In this document: in pieces, positions 52,079 to 61,218 of the stretch
Position numbering within the stretch: the first letter of the stretch is position 1
Layout of the letters: the number at the start of each line of letters is the position of its first letter
Origin: Streptomyces sp. Tu6071
GTDB lineage: Bacteria; Actinomycetota; Actinomycetes; Streptomycetales; Streptomycetaceae
Direction of reading: 5' to 3'
Assembly (NCBI RefSeq): GCF_000213055.1
Contig: NZ_CM001165.1
Coordinates: forward strand, 4,424,945 to 4,488,944
Length of the DNA: 64,000 nucleotides
Program-made: the position numbers and the translations under genes
Notes under the pieces: generated by a model
Databases searched by the model: none
What the model was told of the DNA's origin: nothing
The model's input: only the letters and a program-made list of their open reading frames with translations

Positions 52079-54622
52079 TCAGGCCGGGTCCCGCTCCCCG
52101 TCCGGCTCGTCGACCCCGGCCTCCTCGGCCCGGCGATCCTCCGCCGGGCCGAGGTCCTCCGGCGTCGGTTCTCCGGCGGCGGCGCCCCGGGCTGCCTGTC
52201 CACGCGCCTTCTCACGTACGGAGGGGGCGGGCGGCAGCGGTGGCACGGAGCCGGTACCGCGCCGCTCGGCCGCCGGAGCCTCCCGCTCCTCGGGCACGAA
52301 GGCGCCGCCCCTGCCGTCCGAGCCATCCGTCCGGGCCGCGCTGTCGACGTCCTGGCCGCCCGCGACTGAGCTGCGCGCACCCGTGCTTCCCCCACCCTGG
52401 CCGCCCGCGCTCGCGCTCGCAGCACCCGCCCGGTCCGCGCCGGAGCTGCCCGCGCCCTGGCGTCGCGCGCCCGCGCGGTCCGTATCCGTGCCGCCCGTAC
52501 GCGCGCCATTCGCGCCCGCGCCAGTCGCGGTGTCCGCGCCACCCTCACCCGCAGCGCCCGGTTCGCCGTACTCCGAGCGGACCTTCCCGTTCGCGCCACG
52601 CCCGTTCGCGCCACGCCCGCTCACGTCCGAGGAGCGGCTGAACCGCAGCCGACCCAGCGAGCGCCCCCCGGCCTGTCCGGCCTCCTGCTTCCGCACGGCA
52701 GCCCCCCGCCCGGCTGCGTCGGCCCGCCCCGCGCCCGTACCGGCACCCGCACCCGTACCGGCACCCGCACCCGCACCTCCCGCACCCGCACCGGCATCAG
52801 CCCGCCCCGCACCCGTACCCGCACGCTCCGTACCCGCGCCGACCAGCCCCTTCCCCGCAGCCCCGCGCCCAGCACCGGCCCCAGCTCGCCCAGCGCCGGC
52901 CCCCGGCCGCCCCGCACCGCCTCCAGCCCCGGACCTTCCCGCACCCGCACCTGCCCCGGACCGACCCGCACCCGCCCCGGACCGCCCTGAACCCGCACCC
53001 GCCCCGGACCTTCCCGCCCCGCTTCCCGCACGTCCCGCGCCCGAGCCCGCCCCCATGCGTCCCGCTCCGGCCACCGCGCCCGAGGTCGGGCCCCCGTCGT
53101 CCTCGTGGCCGAGCCAGCCCGCGAGCTTGCCGCCATGGGCGACCGCGCGGAGGCGGTCCTCGGCGGCCTCGCGGACGGGGTCGGTGGCGACGACGAGGAG
53201 TTCGTCGCCGCGCCGCAGCGTCGTGGTCGGGGTGGGGACGAAGCTCGTGCCCTCGCGGACGACGAGCGTGACGGCGGAGCCCTTCGGCAGGCGCAGTTCG
53301 CTCACTTCCACGCCGTGCATCCGCGAGTCGCCGGGGACCGCGACCGACAGGAGGTGGCCGCGCAGGCGCTCCAGCGGCGCGGACTCGACGCCCAGGTCCG
53401 CCGTCTCGGCGCGGTTGCCGAGGCCGAGGCGGCGGGCGAGCCAGGGCAGGGTCGGGCCCTGGACGAGGGTGTAGACGACGACGAGCACGAAGACGATGTT
53501 GAAGATGTGCTGGCTGTCCTTGATCCCGCCGACCATGGGGATCGTCGCGAGGATGATCGGCACCGCGCCGCGCAGTCCGGCCCACGACATGAGCGCCTGT
53601 TCCCGCCACGGCAGCCGGAAGGGCAGCAGGCTCAGCAGGACCGAGGCCGGGCGGGCGAGGGCGGTCAGGATGAGGCCGATGAGGAGCGCGGGCACCATGT
53701 CCGAGGCGAGTTCGTGCGGCGTGACGAGCAGCCCGAGCAGGACGAACATGCCGATCTGCGCGAGCCAGCCGAGCCCCTCGGCGAAGCCCCTGGTCGCCGG
53801 CCAGTGCGGCAGCTTGGCGTTGCCGAGCACCATCGAGGCGAGGTAGACCGCGAGGAAACCGCTGCCGTGGGCGAGGGCGCCCGAGGCGTAGGCGGTGACC
53901 GCGATCGCCATGACCGCGATCGGGTACAGCCCCGAGGCGGGCAGTGCGACGTGGCGCAGCCCGTACGCGCCGAGCCAGCCGACCGCGAGTCCCACGGCGG
54001 CCCCGATGGCCAGTTCGAGCGCGATCTCGCCGAGCAGGACGTACCAGTGCTCGACGGGGCCCGCCGTCGAGAAGGCCACGACGAGGATGACGACAGGCGC
54101 GTCGTTGAAGCCCGACTCCGCCTCCAGCGTGCCCGTGATGCGGGAGGGCAGTGGCACCTTGCGCAGCACCGAGAAGACCGCCGCCGCGTCCGTCGAGGAG
54201 ACCACCGCGCCGATGATCAGCGCGGCCCGCCAGTCGAGCCCCACCACGTAGTGCGCCCCGAGCGCCGTGATCCCGACGCTGATGCCGACACCCACCGTGG
54301 AGAGGGCCGCCGCCGCGGGCAGCGCCGGGCGGACCTCCTTCCACTTCGTGCCGAGCCCGCCCTCGGTGAGGATCACCACAAGGGCCGCGTAGCCGATGAC
54401 CTGGGTGAGCCGGACGTCGTCGAAGGACACGTTGCCGAGTCCGTCGGTGCCCATGACGACGCCGATGCCGAGATAGACGAGCAGGCTCGGCAGACCGCTG
54501 CGCGAGGAGAGGCGCACGGCCGCGACGGCGACGAGGAGGACGACGGCGGAGACGAGCAGGAGCTGGTTGAGGTGGTCGACAGTCAGGGGCCGGTTCCTTT
54601 CCGCGGGGGCGGGAGCCCGCAT
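52079..54622 (-). CDS. CPA1-family K+(Na+)/H+ antiporter with RCK_C domain and long Gly/Ala tail
   Basis: The 847-residue protein has ~12 helices of the Na_H_exchanger family (STDAAAVFSVLRKVPLPSR, ESGFNDAPVVILVVAFS with the ion-binding ND). A TrkA-C/RCK_C domain follows (~430-510, RLPKGSAVTLVVREGTSFV). A ~330-residue tail comes next, whose first part is made of GAGAGRSGAG-type repeats. It exchanges monovalent cations for protons at the membrane. The ATG at 54622 lacks a good site; CTG at 54586 (LTVDHLNQLLL), with AGGAA upstream, may be the true start. Confidence 0.9.
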   Translation of the reverse strand: MRAPAPAERNRPLTVDHLNQLLLVSAVVLLVAVAAVRLSSRSGLPSLLVYLGIGVVMGTDGLGNVSFDDVRLTQVIGYAALVVILTEGGLGTKWKEVRPALPAAAALSTVGVGISVGITALGAHYVVGLDWRAALIIGAVVSSTDAAAVFSVLRKVPLPSRITGTLEAESGFNDAPVVILVVAFSTAGPVEHWYVLLGEIALELAIGAAVGLAVGWLGAYGLRHVALPASGLYPIAVMAIAVTAYASGALAHGSGFLAVYLASMVLGNAKLPHWPATRGFAEGLGWLAQIGMFVLLGLLVTPHELASDMVPALLIGLILTALARPASVLLSLLPFRLPWREQALMSWAGLRGAVPIILATIPMVGGIKDSQHIFNIVFVLVVVYTLVQGPTLPWLARRLGLGNRAETADLGVESAPLERLRGHLLSVAVPGDSRMHGVEVSELRLPKGSAVTLVVREGTSFVPTPTTTLRRGDELLVVATDPVREAAEDRLRAVAHGGKLAGWLGHEDDGGPTSGAVAGAGRMGAGSGAGRAGSGAGRSGAGAGSGRSGAGAGRSGAGAGAGRSGAGGGAGRPGAGAGRAGAGAGRGAAGKGLVGAGTERAGTGAGRADAGAGAGGAGAGAGTGAGAGTGAGRADAAGRGAAVRKQEAGQAGGRSLGRLRFSRSSDVSGRGANGRGANGKVRSEYGEPGAAGEGGADTATGAGANGARTGGTDTDRAGARRQGAGSSGADRAGAASASAGGQGGGSTGARSSVAGGQDVDSAARTDGSDGRGGAFVPEEREAPAAERRGTGSVPPLPPAPSVREKARGQAARGAAAGEPTPEDLGPAEDRRAEEAGVDEPDGERDPA

Positions 54623-55026
54623 CCACCGGGGGCGGATGGGGAGGAGGTGCCGGCAAGGGGTACGAGCCGGGCGGAGGGGGCGACTCCGGAACAGAGACGA
54701 CCCGGTTACTTCGTTACCTTACCTAATCGTTAACGGTTTCTTGATGCGTCTTCGCGAACCGGCTCCACCGCGCGGGTGCGTCTGACCATGCGGAGATACG
54801 ACCGCCTTGCACCGGAGAAGTCGGCACACAAGGGGCAAGCCGGTCGGGCGGGGGAGTGCTCAAGTGCCGTGCGAAGCGGGGCGAACGGGCTCCCGGGCCT
54901 GGCCTCCGCCCCCGTACCGCGTCCTTGGCCTACAGGCGCTGCGCCTATGGTTGCTCCAGCGTTGGGGTGACTCTCCGCCCGGACGATTCCGCCCGCTCGG
55001 CCGCTCGAAGGACAGCAAGGACAGCG
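54623..55026. promoter_or_regulatory. Divergent promoter region, antiporter / acylase
   Basis: An AT-rich patch at 54705-54745 contains cgttacc and gttaacg inverted half-sites. CCTTGG and TATGGT with 17 bp spacing (about 54930-54957) form a candidate promoter for the acylase gene. No gene is supported. Confidence 0.4.
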
Positions 55027-57930
55027 ATGCCCGCGAATACAACCCCCTCTTCCGGTCATAAGTCCGGCAAGAAGAAAGGGCGTCGAGCCCGCCTCCTCGT
55101 GATTCTCCTGGTCCTCGTCGTCGTGGCGGGAGTCGGGTACGGCGGCTGGTGGGGAGTGAGCACCGTACGGGCCTCGTACCCGCAGACGAGCGGGTCGCTG
55201 CAGCTCAAGGGCCTGAGCGGCAAGGTCGAGGTCCGCCGCGACGCGTACGGGATTCCGCAGATCTACGCGGACAGCGACGCCGACCTCTTCATGGCTCAGG
55301 GCTACGTCCAGGCGCAGGACCGGTTCTACGAGATGGACGTGCGCCGCCACACGACCTCGGGCCGCCTCTCCGAGATGTTCGGCGACGGCCAGGTGGACAC
55401 CGACGCCTTCCTGCGCACGCTCGGCTGGCGCGACGTGGCGCAGAAGGAGTACGACACGAAGCTGTCGGCCGCCACGAAGCGCTCCCTCGATGCCTACACC
55501 AAGGGCGTCAACGCCTACCTCGCGGGCAAGGACGGCAAGGACATCTCGGTGGAGTACGCCGCGCTCGGCTTCACCAACGACTACAAGCCGCAGAAGTGGG
55601 ACGCCGTCGACTCCGTGGCCTGGCTCAAGGCGATGGCGTGGGACCTGCGCGGCAACATGCAGGACGAGATCGACCGCTCCCTGATGAGCAGCCGCCTCAG
55701 CGCGAAGCAGATCAAGGACCTCTACCCCGAGTACCCGTACGCGAAGAACGCGCCGATCATCCAGGGCGGCGGCGTCGACCCGGTCACCGGCAAGTACGAC
55801 CCCGACTACAAGGGGTCCCCCACGGAGATGGGCACGGGCGTCGGCGACGGCACGTCCACGGGAACTACGGGTACGGGTACGGGGACCGGCACGGGTACGG
55901 GCGCCGACGGCACGGGCACCGGCACCGGCGGGACCGGCACGAGCAGCGGCACCACCGGCACCTCGACCGGTTCCACCGGGACCTCCACCGGCACCACCGC
56001 CCAGGGCAGCTTCGCCTCCACCGACGCCGAGGCCATCAGCGACAAGCTCACCGGCGTCTACGACGCGCTCGACCGCGTCCCCGACCTGCTCGGCCCGAGC
56101 GGCAACGGCATCGGCTCGAACTCCTGGGTCGTCTCCGGCAAGTACACGACGACGAACAAGCCGCTGCTCGCCAACGACCCGCACCTCGCCCCGCAGCTCC
56201 CCTCGGTCTGGTACCAGATGGGGCTGCACTGCCGCACGGTCTCGGCGAAGTGCCAGTACGACGTCTCCGGGTACACCTTCTCCGGGATGCCCGGTGTGAT
56301 CATCGGCCACAACGGCGATATCTCCTGGGGCATGACGAACCTCGGCGCCGACGTCACCGACCTCTACCTGGAGAAGGTCACGAGCGACGGCTACCAGGTC
56401 GACGGCAAGATCAAGAAGTTCACGTCCCGCAAGGAGACGATCAAGGTCGCGGGCGGCACCTCGAAGGTCATCACCGTCCGGGAGACCGACAACGGCCCGC
56501 TGATCTCCGACCGCGACGACGAGCTGAGCAAGGTCGGCAAGAAGGCGCCCGTCGCCAACGCGGCACCCGACCGGGGCGACGGCTACGGCGTCTCGCTGCG
56601 CTGGACCGCGCTCGACCCCGGCCGTTCCATGGACGCGGTCTTCGCGCTCGACAAGGCGAAGGACTTCAAGGAGTTCCGCTCCGCCGCCGCGCTCTTCGAG
56701 GTCCCCTCGCAGAACCTCATCTACGCGGACACCGAGGGCCACATCGGCTACCAGGCTCCGGGGAAGATCCCGGTCCGCGCCAAGGGCGACGACGGTTCGC
56801 TGCCCGCGCCCGGCTGGGACTCCGACTACAACTGGCAGGGCTGGATCAAGCAGGACGAACTGCCCTGGGAGTACGACCCCGCGCGCGGCTACATCGTCAC
56901 CGCCAACCAGGCCGTCGTCGACAAGGACAACTATCCCTACGAACTGACGAAGGACTGGGGATACGGCACCCGCAGCGAGCGCATCACCGACCTGATCAAG
57001 TCGAAGATCAAGGACGGCGGCAAGATCTCCACCGACGACATGACCTCCATGCAGATGGACAACAGCAGCGAGATCGCGCGCCTGCTCACGCCCTACCTGC
57101 TGAAGATCGACGTCAAGGACCCGTACGTCCGCCAGGCGCAGAAGCTCCTGGAGGGCTGGGACTACACGCAGGAGCCCGACTCGGCGGCAGCCGCGTACTT
57201 CAACGGCGTGTGGCGCAACATCCTGACCCTCGCCTTCGGCCAGAAGCTGCCGAAGGAGGTACGGGTCAAGGACGAGTGCCTCAACGTCGAGCCGGCGGGC
57301 ACGACGGGCCCCGTCGACGAGGACACCCGGGTGCGCGAGTGCGGGCAGCGCGACGCGGACAGCGCGCAGCCGGACGGCGGCGACCGCTGGTACGAGGTCG
57401 TCCGCAAGCTCGTCAAGGACCCGAAGAGCGAGTGGTGGTCCTCGCCCAAGACCCGCAAGGACACGGCGACCGCCACCCGCGACGGTCTCTTCGCGCGCGC
57501 CATGAAGGATGCCCGCTGGGAGCTGACCGCGAAGCTCGGCAAGGACATCGACACCTGGAGCTGGGGCCGCCTGCACCAGCTCACGCTGAAGAACCAGACG
57601 CTCGGCACCGAGGGTCCCGGCTTCCTCCAGCGGATGCTCAACCGCGGCCCCTACAAGCTGGGCGGCGGTGAGGCGGCGGTCGACGCGACCGGCTGGAACG
57701 CGGCGGGCGGCTACGACGTCGTCTGGGTCCCGTCGATGCGGATGATCGTGAACCTCGCCGACCTCGACAAATCCCGCTGGATCAACCTCACGGGCGCCTC
57801 CGGCCACGCCTACAGCGCCCACTACACCGACCAGACGAAGAAGTGGACCGAGGGCGAGACGCTGCCCTGGGCCTACAGCGAGTCCGCGGTGAAGAAGGGG
57901 ACCAAGGACACGCTGGTCCTGGAACCCTGA
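55027..57930 (+). CDS. Penicillin acylase family (Ntn hydrolase) membrane-anchored protein
   Basis: The 967-residue precursor has an N-terminal membrane anchor (RLLVILLVLVVVAGVGYGGW). An alpha-chain region follows (VEVRRDAYGIPQIYADSDAD, QAQDRFYEMDVRRHTTSGRL), then a Gly/Thr-rich linker at ~280-335, then the beta chain beginning at Ser in GIGSNSWVVSGKYT, the expected autoprocessed nucleophile. LLANDPHLAPQLPSVWYQMG is another family motif. Such enzymes hydrolyse amide bonds of beta-lactams, acyl-homoserine lactones or lipopeptides. ATG at 55027 has AGGACAG upstream. Confidence 0.9.
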   Translation: MPANTTPSSGHKSGKKKGRRARLLVILLVLVVVAGVGYGGWWGVSTVRASYPQTSGSLQLKGLSGKVEVRRDAYGIPQIYADSDADLFMAQGYVQAQDRFYEMDVRRHTTSGRLSEMFGDGQVDTDAFLRTLGWRDVAQKEYDTKLSAATKRSLDAYTKGVNAYLAGKDGKDISVEYAALGFTNDYKPQKWDAVDSVAWLKAMAWDLRGNMQDEIDRSLMSSRLSAKQIKDLYPEYPYAKNAPIIQGGGVDPVTGKYDPDYKGSPTEMGTGVGDGTSTGTTGTGTGTGTGTGADGTGTGTGGTGTSSGTTGTSTGSTGTSTGTTAQGSFASTDAEAISDKLTGVYDALDRVPDLLGPSGNGIGSNSWVVSGKYTTTNKPLLANDPHLAPQLPSVWYQMGLHCRTVSAKCQYDVSGYTFSGMPGVIIGHNGDISWGMTNLGADVTDLYLEKVTSDGYQVDGKIKKFTSRKETIKVAGGTSKVITVRETDNGPLISDRDDELSKVGKKAPVANAAPDRGDGYGVSLRWTALDPGRSMDAVFALDKAKDFKEFRSAAALFEVPSQNLIYADTEGHIGYQAPGKIPVRAKGDDGSLPAPGWDSDYNWQGWIKQDELPWEYDPARGYIVTANQAVVDKDNYPYELTKDWGYGTRSERITDLIKSKIKDGGKISTDDMTSMQMDNSSEIARLLTPYLLKIDVKDPYVRQAQKLLEGWDYTQEPDSAAAAYFNGVWRNILTLAFGQKLPKEVRVKDECLNVEPAGTTGPVDEDTRVRECGQRDADSAQPDGGDRWYEVVRKLVKDPKSEWWSSPKTRKDTATATRDGLFARAMKDARWELTAKLGKDIDTWSWGRLHQLTLKNQTLGTEGPGFLQRMLNRGPYKLGGGEAAVDATGWNAAGGYDVVWVPSMRMIVNLADLDKSRWINLTGASGHAYSAHYTDQTKKWTEGETLPWAYSESAVKKGTKDTLVLEP

Positions 57931-57970
57931 GCCACCCGCCGCGAGCGAGCGGCGGTACGGGTCCGCACGG

Positions 57971-58022
57971 CGGTACGGGTGAGGGGCGCCCCCATGACGG
58001 GGGGCGCCCCTCACCCGTACCG
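57971..58022. terminator. Perfect 23-bp-arm bidirectional terminator
   Basis: Arms 57971-57993 and 58000-58022 are exact complements with a six-base loop. It lies between the convergent acylase and cyclo-ligase genes. Confidence 0.85.
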
Positions 58023-58063
58023 TCCCTCGCCCTCGCGGCCACAGGGTGCGCACCCGTACCGCC

Positions 58064-58681
58064 CTACCTCCCGAACCGCCGCACCCCCGCCGGTGTCACC
58101 GCCGCGTGCACCGGGCGGTCGTGCGGCTCGGCCGGGACGCTCTCGCGCAGCTCCTCCTCGTACAGCAGGACGAGGAGGAGCGGATCGGCTCCGGAGGCCG
58201 CGAGGCGCGTCAGGACCCTGTCGTACGAGCCGCCGCCGCGCCCGAGCCTGAGCCCCGCCCGGTCCACGGCGAGCCCCGGCAGCAGCACCGCTCCCGCCTC
58301 GGTGACCGCGCCGGGCCCGAGCCGGGGCCCGGCGGGCTCGCGCAGCGTCATCCGGCCCGCGCGCCGCACCTCGCGCAGCGACGCGGGGCCCTCGTAGACG
58401 GCCCAGTCGAGGTCGTCGTCGGACAGCAGCACCGGCAGCAGGACGCGTACGCCGCGCGCGTGCCACCGCGCGACCAGCGGCCCGGTGTCCGGCTCGCCGC
58501 CGACCGACACGTACGCCGCCACGGTCCGTACCCCGTCCAGCTCGGGGAGCCCCGCCGCGACCTCGGCCAGCGCGTGCCCCAGGCGCCGCACCTCGGCGGC
58601 CGGTCTGGCCCTCCGTTCCGACAGCAGAGAGCGCCGCAGGACCCTCTTCGCCTCCGCCGCCTCACCTGGCACTGGGCTCAA
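58064..58681 (-). CDS. 5-formyltetrahydrofolate cyclo-ligase
   Basis: The 205-residue protein has the family ATP/substrate loop VDRAGLRLGRGGGSYDRVLT and the N-terminal KRVLRRSLLSERRAR. It converts 5-formyl-THF to methenyl-THF with ATP. The start is TTG at 58681, with AAGGAG six bases upstream. It is divergent from galU; the same pair occurs in M. tuberculosis (Rv0992c/Rv0993). Confidence 0.92.
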   Translation of the reverse strand: MSPVPGEAAEAKRVLRRSLLSERRARPAAEVRRLGHALAEVAAGLPELDGVRTVAAYVSVGGEPDTGPLVARWHARGVRVLLPVLLSDDDLDWAVYEGPASLREVRRAGRMTLREPAGPRLGPGAVTEAGAVLLPGLAVDRAGLRLGRGGGSYDRVLTRLAASGADPLLLVLLYEEELRESVPAEPHDRPVHAAVTPAGVRRFGR

Positions 58682-58705
58682 TGCGCGCTCCTTATTACGT
58701 CATAT

Positions 58706-58734
58706 CAGTCAATATGACTGCTACCTGTGGACAA
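58706..58734. promoter_or_regulatory. Palindrome and DnaA-box-like site between cyclo-ligase and galU
   Basis: CAGTCA-ATA-TGACTG (58706-58720) is a perfect AT-rich inverted repeat. TGTGGACAA (58726-58734) follows. Both lie in the 92-bp divergent promoter region. Confidence 0.4.
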
Positions 58735-58773
58735 CTGTGAGGCCGAGGGCAAAGCCCTGGCTATGGTGACGTC

Positions 58774-59682
58774 ATGACTTCCGCACACACGAGGATCACC
58801 AAGGTCGTGATCCCCGCCGCCGGCATGGGTACCAGGTTCCTCCCGGCGACCAAGGCCACCCCGAAGGAAATGCTGCCGGTCGTGGACAAGCCCGCGATCC
58901 AGTACGTCGTGGAGGAGGCCGTCTCCGCAGGTCTGAACGACGTCCTCATGGTGACAGGCCGTAACAAGCGCCCCGTCGAGGACCACTTCGACCGGAACTA
59001 CGAGCTGGAGGAGGCGCTGCGCCGCAAGGGCGACGGCGGTCGCCTCGCGAGCGTGCAGGAGTCCTCCGACCTCGCGGACATCCACTACGTGCGCCAGGGC
59101 GACCCCAAGGGCCTCGGGCACGCCGTGCTCTGCGCGGCCCCGCACGTCGGCCAGGAAGCCTTCGCCGTGCTCCTCGGCGACGACCTCATCGACCCGCGCG
59201 ACCCGCTCCTCGCCCGGATGATCGAGGTCCAGGCCCGCGAGGGCGGCAGCGTCGTCGCGCTCATGGAGGTCCCGCCCGAGCAGATCCACCTCTACGGCAG
59301 CGCGGCCGTCGAGACGACCGCGGACGACGACGTCGTCCGCATCACCGGGCTCGTCGAGAAGCCCAGTCCCGCCGACGCGCCCAGCAACTACGCGATCATC
59401 GGCCGCTACGTCCTCGACCCGCGCATCTTCGACATACTGCGCAAGACCGAGCCGGGCCGCGGCGGCGAGATCCAGCTCACCGACGCGCTCCAGCACCTCG
59501 CCGAGGACGAGAACGCGGGCGGCCCCGTGCACGGCGTCGTCTTCCGCGGCCGTCGCTACGACACCGGTGACCGCGGCGACTACCTGCGCGCCATCGTCCG
59601 GCTCGCGTGCGAACGTGAGGACCTGGGCCCGGACTTCCGTGCCTGGCTCCGCAGTTACGTCGACGAGGAGATGCAGCCGTAG
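58774..59682 (+). CDS. galU: UTP-glucose-1-phosphate uridylyltransferase
   Basis: The 302-residue enzyme has VVIPAAGMGTRFLPATKATP, KEMLPVVDKPAIQYVVEEA and VEKPSPADAPSNYAIIGRYV, all GalU signatures. It makes UDP-glucose for envelope polysaccharides and glycogen. TATGGT ends six bases before the ATG, so it is probably leaderless. Its TAG stop overlaps the GTG of moeA by one base, so it heads an operon with molybdenum cofactor genes. Confidence 0.96.
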   Translation: MTSAHTRITKVVIPAAGMGTRFLPATKATPKEMLPVVDKPAIQYVVEEAVSAGLNDVLMVTGRNKRPVEDHFDRNYELEEALRRKGDGGRLASVQESSDLADIHYVRQGDPKGLGHAVLCAAPHVGQEAFAVLLGDDLIDPRDPLLARMIEVQAREGGSVVALMEVPPEQIHLYGSAAVETTADDDVVRITGLVEKPSPADAPSNYAIIGRYVLDPRIFDILRKTEPGRGGEIQLTDALQHLAEDENAGGPVHGVVFRGRRYDTGDRGDYLRAIVRLACEREDLGPDFRAWLRSYVDEEMQP

Positions 59683-61067
59683 TGAGCACGACGACGCAGC
59701 CCCAGGGCCCCGAGGCCACCTGGCCGGTGACCGCGCACCTGGACGACATCCTGGCCACGGTGCGCCCCCTGGAGCCGATCGAGCTCCAGTTGCTCGACGC
59801 CCAGGGCTGCGTCCTCGTGGAGGACGTGACCGTGCCGCTCTCGCTGCCCCCCTTCGCCAACAGCTCCATGGACGGGTACGCGCTCAGGGCGGCCGATCTC
59901 ACGGGCGCCGGCGAGGACGCGCCCGTCGCGCTCCGCGTCGTCGGGGACGTGGCGGCCGGCCTGCTCACCCCGCCCCCGGCGGGCGAGGGCGAGGCGGTCC
60001 GCATCATGACCGGGGCGCCGCTGCCCGAGGGCGCGGACACCGTCGTGCCCGTCGAGTGGACCGACGGCGGCCTCGGGGGCGGCCCCGTCGACCGCATGAC
60101 CCCGCACAGCACCGCCCCCGAGGGCGCCTCGGGCACGGTCCGCGTCTTCCGCCCCGCCGAGCCGGGCGCGCATGTGCGCGAGGCGGGCAGCGACGTGCGC
60201 GAGGGCGACCTCGCGCTCGCCGCGGGCACCGTCCTCGGCCCGCCCCAGCTCGGCCTGCTCGCCGCCGTGGGCCGTGACACCGTCCGCGTACGCCCCCGCC
60301 CCCGTGTCGTCGTCCTCGCCACCGGCAGCGAACTCGTCCAGCCCGGCGAGTCCCTGGCCCCCGGCCAGATCCACGACTCCAACAGCTTCACGCTCACCGC
60401 GGCGGCCCGGGACGCGGGCGCGCTCGCCTTCCGCGTCGGCGCCATCGGGGACGACGCGGAGACCCTGCGCGCCACGATCGAGGACCAGCTCATCCGCGCC
60501 GACCTCGTCGTGACCTCGGGCGGCGTGAGCGTGGGCGCGTACGACGTGGTGAAGGAGGCCCTGACCGACTGGACGGGCCTGCCGGAACCGGCCGCCGAAG
60601 GGGAGGACGCGGACACGGGCGAGAACACCCCCGCCCAGGAGACCGAGGGTGCCGGGCCGCGCGGTGTCGTCTTCCGCAAGCTCGCGATGCAGCCGGGCAA
60701 GCCCCAGGGCTTCGGCACGATCGGCCGCGACGCGACGCCTGTCCTCGCCCTCCCGGGCAACCCGGTCTCCGCGTACGTGTCCTTCGAGCTGTTCGTCCGC
60801 CCGGCCATCCGCGCCCTCGCGGGCCTCGCGGACCTGCACCGCCCCACCGTCCGCGCCCTCGTCGAGGCCCCCAAGGCCCTCACCTCCCCCGCGGGCCGCC
60901 GCCAGTACCTGCGCGCCCGCCACGCGGACGGCCGCGTCACGCCCGTCGGCGGCGCCTCCTCGCACCTCGTCGGCGCCCTGGCGCGGGCGAACGCGCTCCT
61001 CGTCGTGCCCGAGGAGCGCACCTCGGTGGAGCCGGGCGAGGAAGCCGAGGTCGTCCTGCTCGGCTGA
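59682..61067 (+). CDS. moeA: Molybdopterin molybdotransferase MoeA
   Basis: The 461-residue protein has MoeA motifs PFANSSMDGYALRAADL, RIMTGAPLPEGADTVVP, TGSELVQPGESLAPGQIHDSN-type region, TSGGVSVGAYDVVKEAL and LPGNPVSAYVSFELFVRP. It inserts molybdate into adenylated molybdopterin. An Asp/Glu/Thr-rich insertion (~305-325) is seen in Streptomyces copies. The GTG start overlaps the galU stop, so the genes are translationally coupled. Confidence 0.95.
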   Translation: MSTTTQPQGPEATWPVTAHLDDILATVRPLEPIELQLLDAQGCVLVEDVTVPLSLPPFANSSMDGYALRAADLTGAGEDAPVALRVVGDVAAGLLTPPPAGEGEAVRIMTGAPLPEGADTVVPVEWTDGGLGGGPVDRMTPHSTAPEGASGTVRVFRPAEPGAHVREAGSDVREGDLALAAGTVLGPPQLGLLAAVGRDTVRVRPRPRVVVLATGSELVQPGESLAPGQIHDSNSFTLTAAARDAGALAFRVGAIGDDAETLRATIEDQLIRADLVVTSGGVSVGAYDVVKEALTDWTGLPEPAAEGEDADTGENTPAQETEGAGPRGVVFRKLAMQPGKPQGFGTIGRDATPVLALPGNPVSAYVSFELFVRPAIRALAGLADLHRPTVRALVEAPKALTSPAGRRQYLRARHADGRVTPVGGASSHLVGALARANALLVVPEERTSVEPGEEAEVVLLG

Positions 61068-61218
61068 ACGGCTCCGGTACGGGGCGGGTCCGCGCGGCGC
61101 GTGGGGCGCCCCGGGACCGGTGCTGCCCTGATTCCACCGGGCTCGGGCGAGTACCGTGTCTGCCCGACACCGGCCCGCGCGGGACGCCCGCGAGCCCATA
61201 ACGGGAGCACTTCGCCTC

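Noticed and set aside
52621..53136. Long open frames antisense or offset to the antiporter tail and elsewhere
   Set aside because: They are by-products of GC-rich, low-complexity DNA in the antiporter gene; they have no domains and the antiporter frame is clearly the coding one.
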